Below, piece by piece: positions 42,819 through 51,297 of a stretch of 64,000 bases of DNA. Numbering within the stretch: position 1 is the stretch's first letter; each line of letters starts with the position of its first letter. The stretch is from UBA1724 sp051884615 (GTDB lineage: Bacteria; Verrucomicrobiota; Lentisphaeria; Oligosphaerales; Oligosphaeraceae). The translations under genes and the position numbers were made by a program. Below the pieces are notes generated by a model, which was not told the DNA's origin, did no database searches, and worked only from the letters and a program-made list of their open reading frames with translations. The stretch lies in the NCBI GenBank assembly GCA_051884615.1, contig JBJEVT010000035.1:48586-112585 (forward strand), given 5' to 3'.

Positions 42819-43220
42819 ATGGACACCATCCCTCCCGAGAAGCGTAGCGAGGTCATGAGCCGGATTCGGTCGAAGGACACGAAGCCGGAGATGGTGGTGC
42901 GTCGTCATCTGCACGCCCTGGGGTTCCGCTACAGGCTCCATTCGTCCAAACTGCCTGGGCATCCTGACATCGTGCTTCCCAAGTGGCGCACGGTCATCTT
43001 CGTGAACGGTTGCTTCTGGCATCGTCACGAAGGCTGCAAGGCGGCGACCGTGCCGAAGTCCAACGTGGAGTTCTGGCAGGCCAAGTTCCAGCGCAATGTG
43101 GCGCGGGACAGGAAGGAGCACGCCGCGCTTGAGGCGACAGGCTGGCACGTCGTCGTGCTTTGGGAATGTGAGGTGAAGAAACGGTTGGGCACACTGCCTG
43201 AACTTATCCGCAAGGGGTGA
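42819..43220 (+). CDS. vsr: Very-short-patch repair endonuclease (Vsr)
   Basis: Vsr nicks DNA 5' of T in T:G mismatches made by deamination of 5-methylcytosine, usually next to a C5-methyltransferase gene. The 133-aa protein is full length: RSEVMSRIRSKDTKPEMVVR, LGFRYRLHSSKLPGHPDIVLPKWRTVIFVNGCFWHRHEGC with the catalytic Asp in PDIVLP, and WQAKFQRNVARDRKEHAALEATGWHVVVLWECEV. ATG 42819 follows AGAAAGAG; a TTG further upstream is less likely. No dcm-type methylase is in the window. The next gene starts three bases after its stop. Confidence 0.95.
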   Translation: MDTIPPEKRSEVMSRIRSKDTKPEMVVRRHLHALGFRYRLHSSKLPGHPDIVLPKWRTVIFVNGCFWHRHEGCKAATVPKSNVEFWQAKFQRNVARDRKEHAALEATGWHVVVLWECEVKKRLGTLPELIRKG

Positions 43221-43223
43221 AAG

Positions 43224-43682
43224 ATGCAGAAACAGAGCTGCATAAGCATTGGCAATGCTGGTGAGTATTTTGTGGCTGGAGAACTGGAGCGTCATGGTTT
43301 CACCGTCGCCCTGCCTATGTCCTATGTCAAGGACTTTGACATCCTGGCGGTGAATCGTCAAGACAATCATTCCCAGTTTTGCATCCAAGTCAAAACCACA
43401 AGCTACTCGAAGAAAGAATGGACTCTTTCTGCCAAGAACGAAAAAATGATGGGAGACAACATCGTGTATGTTTTTGTGACATTGCACGGCATTGGCACGC
43501 CGGAATATCACATTGTGCCGAGCAAGATCGTTGCCCAGCAGATCAGCGAGAGCCATAGGCAGTGGCTTCAGTCTCCTGGAAAGAAAGGACAGAAACACAA
43601 CGACAATACTGTAAGAAAGTTCAGTGACGCAGGCGACATTTGGCTCAACAGGTGGGATGTGCTCACGGGAGTGAATCAATGA
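43224..43682 (+). CDS. PD-(D/E)XK nuclease-like protein
   Basis: The 152-aa protein begins SIGNAGEYFVAGELERHGFTVALP, continues VKDFDILAVNRQDNHSQFCIQVKTTSY and has the E...D...QxK order of a PD-(D/E)XK fold (GEY, FDIL, QVK). Similar small proteins are annotated as DUF4365-like or as intron-associated nucleases; I cannot assign a substrate. It lies between vsr (3-base gap) and the Nudix gene (ATGA overlap), forming a tight operon. A repair or anti-foreign-DNA role is suggested by the neighbours only. Confidence 0.75.
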   Translation: MQKQSCISIGNAGEYFVAGELERHGFTVALPMSYVKDFDILAVNRQDNHSQFCIQVKTTSYSKKEWTLSAKNEKMMGDNIVYVFVTLHGIGTPEYHIVPSKIVAQQISESHRQWLQSPGKKGQKHNDNTVRKFSDAGDIWLNRWDVLTGVNQ

Positions 43683-44167
43683 ACGTCACCCTCTGCAACA
43701 TGTGCATGATTGAGGACACGGCCGCTGGACGTGTCCTCGTGCAGCACAGGCTTGCGAAGCCCACAAACCCGTGGTGCGGGCTGACCTTTCCCGGGGGGCA
43801 TGTGGAGGCGGGGGAGTCCATCACGGCCTCCACCGTGCGGGAAATCCGCGAGGAGACGGGGCTGACGGTCTCGCGGCTGCGGATGTGCGGCGTGGTGGAG
43901 TGGGAAGTTCCCGAGAGGCCCGAGAGCACCGTCTGGCAGGATGACATCCCGAACTCCAAGTATATCGTCTTCCTGTTCCGAACCAGCGCCTTCACGGGCG
44001 AACTCCGGTCCTCCGACGAGGGACGGATGGAGTGGATGACGCTGGACGAGATGCGCCGCGGCGGTCTTGCCCCGCACATGGAGGAGTACATCCGCGTCCT
44101 GCTGGAGGAGGATGTCCCGCAGGCCTACGGCGTCAGCGGAAGCGGTCTTCGCCTGATTCTGCCGTAG
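43679..44167 (+). CDS. Nudix hydrolase (MutT-like)
   Basis: The 162-aa protein has a perfect Nudix box, GGHVEAGESITASTVREIREETGL (G-x5-E-x7-REUxEExGU). It is preceded by VLVQHRLAKPTNPWCGLTFP and followed by a beta-sheet with WQDDIPNSKYIVFLFRTSAFTGEL. Nudix enzymes cleave nucleoside diphosphate-X compounds; in a vsr operon, sanitising oxidised dNTPs (8-oxo-dGTP diphosphatase-like) is plausible but not shown. ATG 43679 overlaps the previous stop by four bases. Confidence 0.92.
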   Translation: MNVTLCNMCMIEDTAAGRVLVQHRLAKPTNPWCGLTFPGGHVEAGESITASTVREIREETGLTVSRLRMCGVVEWEVPERPESTVWQDDIPNSKYIVFLFRTSAFTGELRSSDEGRMEWMTLDEMRRGGLAPHMEEYIRVLLEEDVPQAYGVSGSGLRLILP

Positions 44168-44190
44168 CCGCATGGCGAGTTTTGCGGGAG

Positions 44191-44655
44191 GTGTCGATTC
44201 CCCTCTCCCGACTCACCACGCGACCGGATGCCTGCGGCAGCTGCCTTATTCCCACGGAACAGGGAAATTCCCTCCTTCTGATTCAGGAACTGGATTCCCG
44301 AAATCCGTGGACGTTTTACCGCCGGGCCATGATCCTGGATGCCCTGGATGGACTCCTCCCCCATGGCGGACTCCCTGTCCGCCTGCTGACCGGTGGATTC
44401 TCCCTCTGCCTCCAGGGACGCGTCACGGAAAAAGGCACCACTGCTGGCGCATATTTGCAGAATTGCGGCATTGGCAGAACCATGCCTCTGGAATTGGCGA
44501 TCCGCCATGGAGAATACCAGGAATACTGGCTGATGCGAGCCGAGGAAGACCCGCTCCCGCTCGTGCCCATACGGGAAACGCCCCAGGAAAAAATCTATGC
44601 GCTGCCTCCTTTGATGGCCTGGCAGGGAGCCCTGATCACCGGCCGGAAGGCTTGA
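44191..44655 (+). CDS. Unrecognised protein downstream of the Nudix gene
   Basis: The open frame begins before 44167, but the Nudix gene occupies that stretch in another frame. Usable starts are GTG 44191 or TTG 44182, about 15-24 bases after the Nudix stop. The ~154-aa product reads as a real globular protein: CGSCLIPTEQGNSLLLIQEL, NPWTFYRRAMILDALDGLLP, GGFSLCLQGRVTEKGTTAGA, MPLELAIRHGEYQEYWLM, IYALPPLMAWQGALITGR. I do not recognise a family. There is no signal peptide or membrane segment. The start is uncertain. Confidence 0.5.
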   Translation: MSIPLSRLTTRPDACGSCLIPTEQGNSLLLIQELDSRNPWTFYRRAMILDALDGLLPHGGLPVRLLTGGFSLCLQGRVTEKGTTAGAYLQNCGIGRTMPLELAIRHGEYQEYWLMRAEEDPLPLVPIRETPQEKIYALPPLMAWQGALITGRKA

Positions 44656-44900
44656 ACCACCCTGTTGGGAGGGAGAACTGCGGGGCCTGGCATCCCGGAG
44701 GGTGCAACGCTCCATCCACCGCTGGTGCGGATCCGGGGGGGGTGTTCTTCGTGTGGTTTTCGTGTTCTGGGGAGGCGTGGGGGGTGAGGGGAGAAAAATG
44801 GGGATATATTTTCATTTTTTCGGATTTTTGTCGTCTTTCCCCCTAGGATTTGGTTTTTCAATGGGGGAGGGCGTTTGCCTGATTTGTTTTATTGTTCTCC
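44656..44900. other. Gap before the EamA gene
   Basis: No gene. An AT-rich, T-run-bearing stretch (about 44800-44870) contrasts with the GC-rich surroundings and may carry the promoter of the next operon. Confidence 0.5.
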
Positions 44901-45845
44901 ATGTCCTCCATCGCCTCCGGTTCCCGTTCCCGTTCCCTGTCCTCCCGTCTTGGGGTATTGGCCCTGTTGATTTGCGCCTTCATCTGGGGTTTGGCCTTTT
45001 CCGCCCAGAAGAAGGGGATGGCGAGTCTAGGGCCCTTTTCCTTCAACGGGTTGCGTTCTTTCATCGGGGTGGTGGCGTTGTTGCCCTGCCTTGCGTTGTT
45101 GGATGTTTTGCAGGGGGTGCGTCCCAGTTTCTGGGGGAGTGCGCGGACTCCGGAGGCCCGGCTTCGTCTTTTAGGGGGCGGGGTGTTGTGCGGCCTGGCC
45201 CTGGGGAGCGCCAGTCTTGCCCAGCAGGTGGGCATTCAGTACACCTCGGTGGGGAAGGCGGGTTTTCTCACGGCCTTGTACATCATCCTGGTGCCCATTC
45301 TGGGGCAGTTGCTGGGCCGCCGCACTCCGGCGCTGGTGTGGGGAGCGGCGTTCATGGCGTTGGTGGGCAGTGCCTTGCTGTGCGGTCTGGCGCCGGGGAA
45401 TCTCTCCTTGCAGAGGGGGGATTTTCTGTTGCTGGCCTGCGCCTTCCTTTTCGCCGTCCAGATTCTCTGCGTGGACAAGTTTGTGGCCACGGTGGATTGC
45501 GTCCGTCTTTCGGCGTTTCAGTTTTTCTTTGCGGGGGTGGTTTCCCTGGTTCTCGCCCCTTTTGCGGGGGAGACCATCTCCCTGGGGCAGATGGTGAAGG
45601 GGCTGGGGCCGTTGTTGTTCTGCGGCGTCCTTTCCAGTGGCGTGGCGTACACCTTGCAGTGTGTCGGGCAGAAATATGTCCATCCCGTGGTGGCCACGTT
45701 GCTGATGAGTCTGGAGTCGGTGATTTCCGCGTTGGGCGGCTGGCTGGTGCTGGGGGAGGCCATGGGGTTCCGGGAGATGGCGGGATGCGCCATCATCTTC
45801 CTGGCGGTGTTGCTGGCCCAGCTGACTCCCTCCCAGAAGTCGTAA
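44901..45845 (+). CDS. EamA/DMT family transporter
   Basis: This 314-aa, ten-helix membrane protein carries the duplicated EamA domain. The first half has LLICAFIWGLAFSAQKKGM and FNGLRSFIGVVALLP, then ALGSASLAQQVGIQYTSVGKAGFLTALYIILVPILG. The second half has LLLACAFLFAVQILCVDKF and GVAYTLQCVGQKYVHPVVATLLMSLESVISALGGWLVLGE. The family exports or imports amino acids, nucleotides or sugars; the substrate is not predictable. ATG 44901 is preferred to TTG 44892. It is followed by the DUF6259 gene 58 bases later. Confidence 0.9.
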   Translation: MSSIASGSRSRSLSSRLGVLALLICAFIWGLAFSAQKKGMASLGPFSFNGLRSFIGVVALLPCLALLDVLQGVRPSFWGSARTPEARLRLLGGGVLCGLALGSASLAQQVGIQYTSVGKAGFLTALYIILVPILGQLLGRRTPALVWGAAFMALVGSALLCGLAPGNLSLQRGDFLLLACAFLFAVQILCVDKFVATVDCVRLSAFQFFFAGVVSLVLAPFAGETISLGQMVKGLGPLLFCGVLSSGVAYTLQCVGQKYVHPVVATLLMSLESVISALGGWLVLGEAMGFREMAGCAIIFLAVLLAQLTPSQKS

Positions 45846-45903
45846 GGGCGGGGTTGCCGCGTCCTTTTGTTGTCCTGTGCCAAGAGCTCCAAGGAGGAAT
45901 CCA

Positions 45904-48141
45904 ATGACGTTGCAAGTTCCGTCGTGCGCGCCTCCGTCCCTTGCGGTGCGTTTCACCCCGGAGGGGGCGGTGTCCTCGCTGCGCGTGGGGAGACGGGAAT
46001 ACGCCTCTGCCCGTCCCCGTCCGCTTTTTGTCTTCCAGCTTCGGGATGGTGAGGGGAATCCCCTGCGTTTTTCCGCCAGCGTCTTTCCCCGGGTGGAGCG
46101 GAGGGAGAGCCGGCCGTGCCGCGGGTCCCGTCTGGTGTCGCTTCGCTTTTTCGGGGCGGAGGATTTGTTTCCCGGCGGCGAGGTGCGGGTGTCGTTGCGG
46201 TTCCGGGAGCAGGGCGTGGGGAGGTTGCTGGAGTGGGGCATTGAATTGGATTTGAAGACGGAGCGGTGCGTCCTGGAGTGGGTGGATTTCCCGGTGGTGC
46301 GGCTGCGGGCCCCTGGGGAATTCCGGTATCTCACCACTTTCGCGGAGGGGACCCTGATGGAGCGGGAGGGGCTGGAGGTGCTTCCCCGGCTCCTGGGGCC
46401 GGAGATGGGGAGCGACTATCTGGGCTATGCCGCCAGCACCATCCGGTTCCTCTATCCTGGCGCCCTTTGCGCCAAATTCCACGCCGTGCTCCGGGGGGAG
46501 GAGGGGTTCCTGGTGCAATTTGAGGGAAGCCCCCATGCCCCCGCTCTGTTGGAGGCGGCGGTCCTGGAGGGAGACGGGCCCGGGGAATGTACCCTGCGCC
46601 AGCAGCACTTCACCCAGGGGGAGGAGCGTGTGACCGGCGTGGTCATGGCGGGCTTCCGCGGGGGCTGGGAGGGGGCCGCGGAGCTCCATCGCGGGTGGCT
46701 GGAGACGCAGACGGGAGAGCTGCGCCGGAACGACGACTCCCTGGAGAAGGGCGCTCCTGCCTGGTACGGGGAGGACCCCCTGATGCTGATCTACCCGATC
46801 CAGGGGGAGGGAAGTGACCATGGGGACATGGGACCCAACCGGTATTTCCCCTATCTTCGGGGCATGGAGGTGGTGGACCGGTGGCATGCCCTTCTGCCCG
46901 GGGTGCCCCTGATGCCGCTGCTGATGCACTGGGAGGGCACGGCGCCCTGGGCGCCGCCCTTTGTGTGGCCGCCCCTGGGAGGGGAGGAGGAGCTGGAGAA
47001 ATTCATCCATGCCCTCCATGCCCAGGGGGATCGTCTGGGGCTGTATGCCTCGGGCATTGGCTGGACCAAGAAGAGCGCCATCCATCCGGCCTACGATTGC
47101 CAGGAGCGTTTCCGGCGGGAGAAGGTGGACCGGGAGATCTGCACCGGCCCCAAGGGGGAGCGCCACTCCTCCATCTGCCGGCAGCAGCGGGATGGCTACG
47201 ACCTGTGCCCCTCCCGTGCCTATACCCGCGACGTGGTGGCACGGGAGGTGTCCTCCTGCCGTCAGGCGGGGGTGGACTATCTCCAGTTTTTCGATCAGAA
47301 TTGCGGGGGCGCCCCGGCCTTCTGCTACTCTTCCCACCATGGGCATCCCCGGATGCCGGGGGCGTGGCTCACCCAGGCCATGGACCAGGTGATGGCGCGG
47401 GCGGCGCAGGCCGCGGGGAAGGAGATGGCCCTGGGCTGCGAGAATGCGGCCGCCACCCCCTATGTCCGCCACTGCCGCATCAACGACATGCGCTACGGAA
47501 ACGCCTGGATTGCGGGACGCCCCGTCCCCCTCCAATCCTTCCTCATGCACGACTACAGCGTGGGCTTCTCCGGCAACCTCTGCGCCTTGCAGTACTACAT
47601 CGACTATGACAAGACGCCCCACTATCCCCTCTTCCATCTGGCCTGGCATTTCGTCTACGGCAACATGCTTGCCCTGAATCTGCAGGGGGAGGGGAAAGCC
47701 CACTGGAACTGGTGCATGCCCTGGGATGTGGCGCCCCCGCCCCAAGGCCCCCTTCTGACCCTTCTGCGCCATCTCCTGGAATGGCGCCGGGGCGAAGCCC
47801 GCCCCTTCCTGCTCTATGGCAGGATGGACCGCGCCCCCAAAGTCCAATGCCGCAGTCTGCCCTTTTTCCAGAAGGAGTGCCAGGGACGGGAGGTGGCCAC
47901 CATGCCGGCGGTGCTCTGCGCCCAATGGCGGCATGGGGGGAGGGCGGCGCTCCTTCTGGTGAACTACACGGAGGAACCCCAGGCCGTGGAGGTCACCCCT
48001 TCCTCCCGTTGCCAGCCCTGCGCCTTGCATCAGCGGGGAGCGGAGCCCCGGAGGCTGGACCCGGTCCAGTCCTTGACGACCACGGTTCCTCCCCTGGATG
48101 CGATCCTCCTTGACCTCTCCGACTTTTCCCCTGGAGCGTAG
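45904..48141 (+). CDS. DUF6259 domain protein (glycoside hydrolase-like)
   Basis: This 745-aa protein has no signal peptide. A beta-rich N-terminal domain (1-270) is followed by a TIM-barrel-like region typical of DUF6259 proteins: WYGEDPLMLIYPIQGEG, VPLMPLLMHWEGTAPWAPPFVWPP, GDRLGLYASGIGWT, YDLCPSRAYTRDVVAREV, VDYLQFFDQNCGGAPAFCYS, MALGCENAAATPYVRHC, then a beta-sandwich C-terminus. The acidic residues in FFDQN and GCENAA may be catalytic, by analogy with retaining glycosidases; no activity is proven for the family. AAGGAGG precedes ATG 45904. It is probably co-transcribed with the transporter and the XRE regulator. Confidence 0.78.
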   Translation: MTLQVPSCAPPSLAVRFTPEGAVSSLRVGRREYASARPRPLFVFQLRDGEGNPLRFSASVFPRVERRESRPCRGSRLVSLRFFGAEDLFPGGEVRVSLRFREQGVGRLLEWGIELDLKTERCVLEWVDFPVVRLRAPGEFRYLTTFAEGTLMEREGLEVLPRLLGPEMGSDYLGYAASTIRFLYPGALCAKFHAVLRGEEGFLVQFEGSPHAPALLEAAVLEGDGPGECTLRQQHFTQGEERVTGVVMAGFRGGWEGAAELHRGWLETQTGELRRNDDSLEKGAPAWYGEDPLMLIYPIQGEGSDHGDMGPNRYFPYLRGMEVVDRWHALLPGVPLMPLLMHWEGTAPWAPPFVWPPLGGEEELEKFIHALHAQGDRLGLYASGIGWTKKSAIHPAYDCQERFRREKVDREICTGPKGERHSSICRQQRDGYDLCPSRAYTRDVVAREVSSCRQAGVDYLQFFDQNCGGAPAFCYSSHHGHPRMPGAWLTQAMDQVMARAAQAAGKEMALGCENAAATPYVRHCRINDMRYGNAWIAGRPVPLQSFLMHDYSVGFSGNLCALQYYIDYDKTPHYPLFHLAWHFVYGNMLALNLQGEGKAHWNWCMPWDVAPPPQGPLLTLLRHLLEWRRGEARPFLLYGRMDRAPKVQCRSLPFFQKECQGREVATMPAVLCAQWRHGGRAALLLVNYTEEPQAVEVTPSSRCQPCALHQRGAEPRRLDPVQSLTTTVPPLDAILLDLSDFSPGA

Positions 48142-48144
48142 ACG

Positions 48145-48582
48145 ATGCCGAAAACCAAACAATTTCCCGCCAATGAAGTCAGCCTGGCCACCCAACTCCG
48201 GTATTTCCGCAGAAAGCTGGGGTTGAAGCAAGTGGAGATGGCAGACAAACTGGGGGTCTCCCAGAGCCTCTACACCAAATTGGAGGTGAACGCCACCGCC
48301 ACCACCCCCCGGCGGGTGGAGAAGTTCGCCATCGCGCTCCACACCACCCCCGAGTTCCTCCTGAAGGGCACGGGTCCCGAATATCTCCCGGGAAGCCCGG
48401 AGGCCGCTCCCAAACTCACCGACCAGGTCCTGCGGAAAATCCTGGCCTTCGTCATGAAGGAGGAGAATCTGGAGGCCGCCCGGAAACTGGCCGAATCCAC
48501 CGCCCAGGAGCCCGTGGCCGTGATGTCCACCCTGGTGAAGGGAATGATTCTGGGGGACGGAATTGCCGACTCCCAGGAATAG
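48145..48582 (+). CDS. XRE-family helix-turn-helix regulator
   Basis: The 145-aa protein has an N-terminal HTH_3 domain (LATQLRYFRRKLGLKQVEMADKLGVSQSLYTKLEVNATATTP, residues about 14-55). The helical C-terminal part (LRKILAFVMKEENLEAARKLAE) is probably for dimerisation. It starts three bases after the DUF6259 stop and is likely translated with it. It may regulate this small operon. Its target sequence is unknown. Confidence 0.88.
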   Translation: MPKTKQFPANEVSLATQLRYFRRKLGLKQVEMADKLGVSQSLYTKLEVNATATTPRRVEKFAIALHTTPEFLLKGTGPEYLPGSPEAAPKLTDQVLRKILAFVMKEENLEAARKLAESTAQEPVAVMSTLVKGMILGDGIADSQE

Positions 48583-48636
48583 GAGGCAAAAAACCACCTC
48601 CTCCATGACGCACCTGCCCACGGCAGGACGGCAAGT

Positions 48637-48712
48637 CCCCCCCCCCCCGTTCATTGAAAATTTTTGCCGTTTGCGTCAAAAAAATTCAGTCAACGCACGG
48701 AAGCCGGGGGGG
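48637..48712 (+). repeat. C-tract/G-tract bordered repeat, copy A
   Basis: C12, then GTTCATTGAAAATTTTTGCC with GTTTGCGTCA and AAATTCAGTCAACGCA, ending in a G7 tract. Copy C at 50046-50131 has the same layout and orientation. Confidence 0.85.
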
Positions 48713-48731
48713 ACAAGCAGGCAATGCGTGC

Positions 48732-48776
48732 TATAATATTGAAAATTTTTGCCGTTTACGTCAGAGAAATTCAATG
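48732..48776 (+). promoter_or_regulatory. Promoter of the AAA ATPase with repeat copy B in the leader
   Basis: A perfect -10 box TATAAT (48732-48737) is immediately followed by repeat core copy B, ATTGAAAATTTTTGCCGTTT then ACGTCA and GAAATTCAAT (48738-48776). Copy B would therefore overlap the transcription start, where an operator or leader element would sit. Confidence 0.6.
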
Positions 48777-48792
48777 ATACAGGGAGAGTGGC

Positions 48793-50037
48793 ATGGACGA
48801 GATCAAGCGTGACCAATATCTTCGGCGCCTGTTGTCCAAGAGGGGGAATGGCCTGGTCAAAGTCGTGACGGGCGTTCGGCGGTGCGGGAAGTCCTATCTG
48901 CTGGATCCGCTATTCAAGGAAGAACTTTTGCGGGAAGGCGTTCCCGCGGACCATATTGTCAAGGTGGAGCTGGACCGCATCTCCAACAAGAGGTTCCATG
49001 ACAATCCCGAGGCGTTTGACAGATACATCAGGGAGCAGATCCGGGACGGGGAGCGGCATTATGTCATCTTGGACGAGATCCAGCTTGTGGAGGGCTTTTC
49101 CTGGGTGCTCAACGGGCTTCTCTATGAAAGGAATCTGGACATCTATGTCACGGGGAGCAACTCCAAGTTTCTGTCCAATGACATTTCGACGGAGTTTCGG
49201 GGGCGGGGCGATTCGGTTCAGCTCAGGCCCTTGTCCTTCTCCGAGTTCAGCCAAGCCAGGGGCGGGGATCGGACGGAGTGTCTGAACGAATATCTGACAT
49301 ACGGGGGGATGCCGCTGGTCCTGTCCCAGGCTGACGACGCGTCCAAGGCCAGCTATCTTCCGGAGCTGTTCTCGGAAACCTATTTCAAGGACATCACCGC
49401 CCGTTACGGCCTGGAGCGGATCGACATCCTGGATTCGCTGGTGAACATACTCGCCTCGTCTGTCGGGTCTCTGACCAATCCCGCGAAGCTTTATCACACC
49501 TTCTGCAGCAAGGGGGTGAAAGGGCTGTCCGTCAACACGCTTTGCTCCTACCTGGGATACCTCGAGGACGCCTTCCTTGTCAAGAAGGCGATGCGATACG
49601 ACGTGAAGGGGAAGAAATACATCGGCACCCCCTACAAGTTCTATTTCTCCGACCTGGGGCTTCGCAACGCCAGGCTGAATTTCCGCCAGCAGGAGGAGAC
49701 TCATCTGATGGAGAACGCCATCTACAATGAACTTCTTTGCCGGGGGTACAATGTGGATGTCGGACGGGTCGAACTCCGCGAAAGGAACACACGCCTCCAG
49801 ACCGAAATCGATTTTGTCTGCAATGCAGGAGACAAGAGATATTACATCCAGTCTGCGCTGTATCTCCCCGACGGCGAAAAGACCCGGCAGGAATCCCGGC
49901 CTTTGAACCACACGGGCGACAATTTCAAGAAGATGATCGTCGTGAAGGATCACGTCAAGCCCTGGCACACGGAAGATGGCATCCTTGTGGTTGGCCTCTT
50001 TGACTTCCTCTCTTCGCCGGACAGCCTTGACTGGTAG
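48793..50037 (+). CDS. AAA ATPase with DUF4143 domain
   Basis: The 414-aa protein has an AAA_14 ATPase domain: Walker A GVRRCGKSYLL, Walker B HYVILDEIQLVEGF, sensor IYVTGSNSKFLS, and STEFRGRGDSVQLRPLSFSEF. The C-terminal DUF4143 region (GTPYKFYFSDLGLRNARLNF, MENAIYNELLCRGYNVDVGRVE, TEIDFVCNAGDKRYYIQSALYL) is nuclease-like, with the ExK-type motif degraded to IQSAL. These proteins are often multicopy and of unknown role. The gene is bracketed by repeat copies A/B upstream and C eight bases downstream, suggesting a mobile cassette. Confidence 0.92.
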   Translation: MDEIKRDQYLRRLLSKRGNGLVKVVTGVRRCGKSYLLDPLFKEELLREGVPADHIVKVELDRISNKRFHDNPEAFDRYIREQIRDGERHYVILDEIQLVEGFSWVLNGLLYERNLDIYVTGSNSKFLSNDISTEFRGRGDSVQLRPLSFSEFSQARGGDRTECLNEYLTYGGMPLVLSQADDASKASYLPELFSETYFKDITARYGLERIDILDSLVNILASSVGSLTNPAKLYHTFCSKGVKGLSVNTLCSYLGYLEDAFLVKKAMRYDVKGKKYIGTPYKFYFSDLGLRNARLNFRQQEETHLMENAIYNELLCRGYNVDVGRVELRERNTRLQTEIDFVCNAGDKRYYIQSALYLPDGEKTRQESRPLNHTGDNFKKMIVVKDHVKPWHTEDGILVVGLFDFLSSPDSLDW

Positions 50038-50045
50038 GCATCCCT

Positions 50046-50131
50046 CCCCCCCCCCCCCCCCCCGTTCATTGAAATTTTTTGCCGTTTGCGTCAGAAAAAT
50101 TCAGTCGACGCAGGGAGGCGGGCGGGGGGGG
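50046..50131 (+). repeat. C-tract/G-tract bordered repeat, copy C
   Basis: C18 (50046-50063), then GTTCATTGAAATTTTTTGCC, GTTTGCGTCA, AAATTCAGTCGACGCA and a run rich in G ending G8 (to 50131). It is the same unit as copy A and follows the ATPase stop directly. The rest of the gap to 50276 has no gene. Confidence 0.85.
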
Positions 50132-50276
50132 AGTTTTTTGTGGCAATCTCCTGGGTGGGGTGGGCAACTTGGAGGGAGGTGCGCTACATTAAGGCGATCC
50201 CTGCGGTTTCCTCCGCAACGCGAGTCGTGTAGAGTTCCGGTTTTTTGAGTGTTCACCCAATAACCAAGGAGGTGCG

Positions 50277-51107
50277 ATGAACGTCATTATTTGCAAGGAT
50301 AAGCGAGCCGTGGCCAAGGAGGCATACAAATTGGTTCGTCACCGGGTGATGTGCGGGCGTGCCAAGGTGTTGGGGCTGCCCACGGGCAACACTCCGCTGG
50401 GGCTCTACCAGGAGATGGTGAAGGGATACAAGAAGGGGGAGATCGACTTCTCCGACGTCCACACCTTCAACCTGGACGAATACATCGGCATGGGGCCCAA
50501 GGATCCCCAGAGCTACCGCCACTTCATGGACGCCCACCTCTTCTCCCATGTGAACATCAAGCAGGACAACGTCTACTTCCTGGATGGGTTGACCGGGGAC
50601 ATCGACCGGGAGTGCGCCCGCTACGAGGAGGCCATCGTCTCCCTGGGCGGCATCAAGCTCCAGGTGGTGGGCATCGGACGGGACGGGCATATCGGCTTCA
50701 ACGAACCCGGCACCTCCCTCACCAGCCGCACCCACATGATCACCCTGGCGCAGTCCACCATCACCGACAACGCCAAGCTCTTCTTCGACGGCGACGAGGA
50801 GAAGGTGCCCCGGTGGGCGCTGTCCATGGGGGTGGGGACCGTGCTGGACAGCGACGAGGTCCTGATGCTGGCCACGGGAGCGAACAAAGCGGATGCCATC
50901 CACGGGATGCTGGAGGGCCCCATCACCTCCATGAACACCTCCTCGGCGCTGCAGCTGCATCCCAATGTCACCGTCATCATGGATGAAGCCGCCGCATCCA
51001 AGCTAAAGTACCGGGATTACTACCACCGGATCGCCCCGGGCAACGAAGCCGCCATGCTGAAGTATCTGGCGGCGGCCCGCCGCCGCGCCGGCCTCTCCGA
51101 CAAGTAG
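50277..51107 (+). CDS. nagB: Glucosamine-6-phosphate deaminase
   Basis: NagB converts glucosamine-6-phosphate to fructose-6-phosphate and ammonia. The 276-aa protein has KVLGLPTGNTPLGLYQ, DVHTFNLDEYIGM, YRHFMDAHLFSHV, QVVGIGRDGHIGFNEPGTSLTSRTH (active-site Asp/His/Glu region) and LSMGVGTVLDSDEVLMLATG. AAGGAGG lies six bases before the ATG. Its partner nagA is on the other strand 1.2 kb away. It is present with UxaC and the CE15-like esterase in a window rich in sugar metabolism. Confidence 0.97.
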   Translation: MNVIICKDKRAVAKEAYKLVRHRVMCGRAKVLGLPTGNTPLGLYQEMVKGYKKGEIDFSDVHTFNLDEYIGMGPKDPQSYRHFMDAHLFSHVNIKQDNVYFLDGLTGDIDRECARYEEAIVSLGGIKLQVVGIGRDGHIGFNEPGTSLTSRTHMITLAQSTITDNAKLFFDGDEEKVPRWALSMGVGTVLDSDEVLMLATGANKADAIHGMLEGPITSMNTSSALQLHPNVTVIMDEAAASKLKYRDYYHRIAPGNEAAMLKYLAAARRRAGLSDK

Positions 51108-51297
51108 GGGCGACGCGGGCAGGGACGGAGGGGGGCGAAGGGCCTCCCGCTCCGGTGGAACGTGACTTTCCCCCCTTTCCGGCTCTCCTCCCCTCCCTTC
51201 CTGTCCTTCTCCCCTCTTTCCCGCCTTCCGTCTCCCTCCTTCCCGGGGCATTGCGTGTCCGTGGGGCGGGGGGTGGCGGGAGGTCTGCTTTTCTTCC

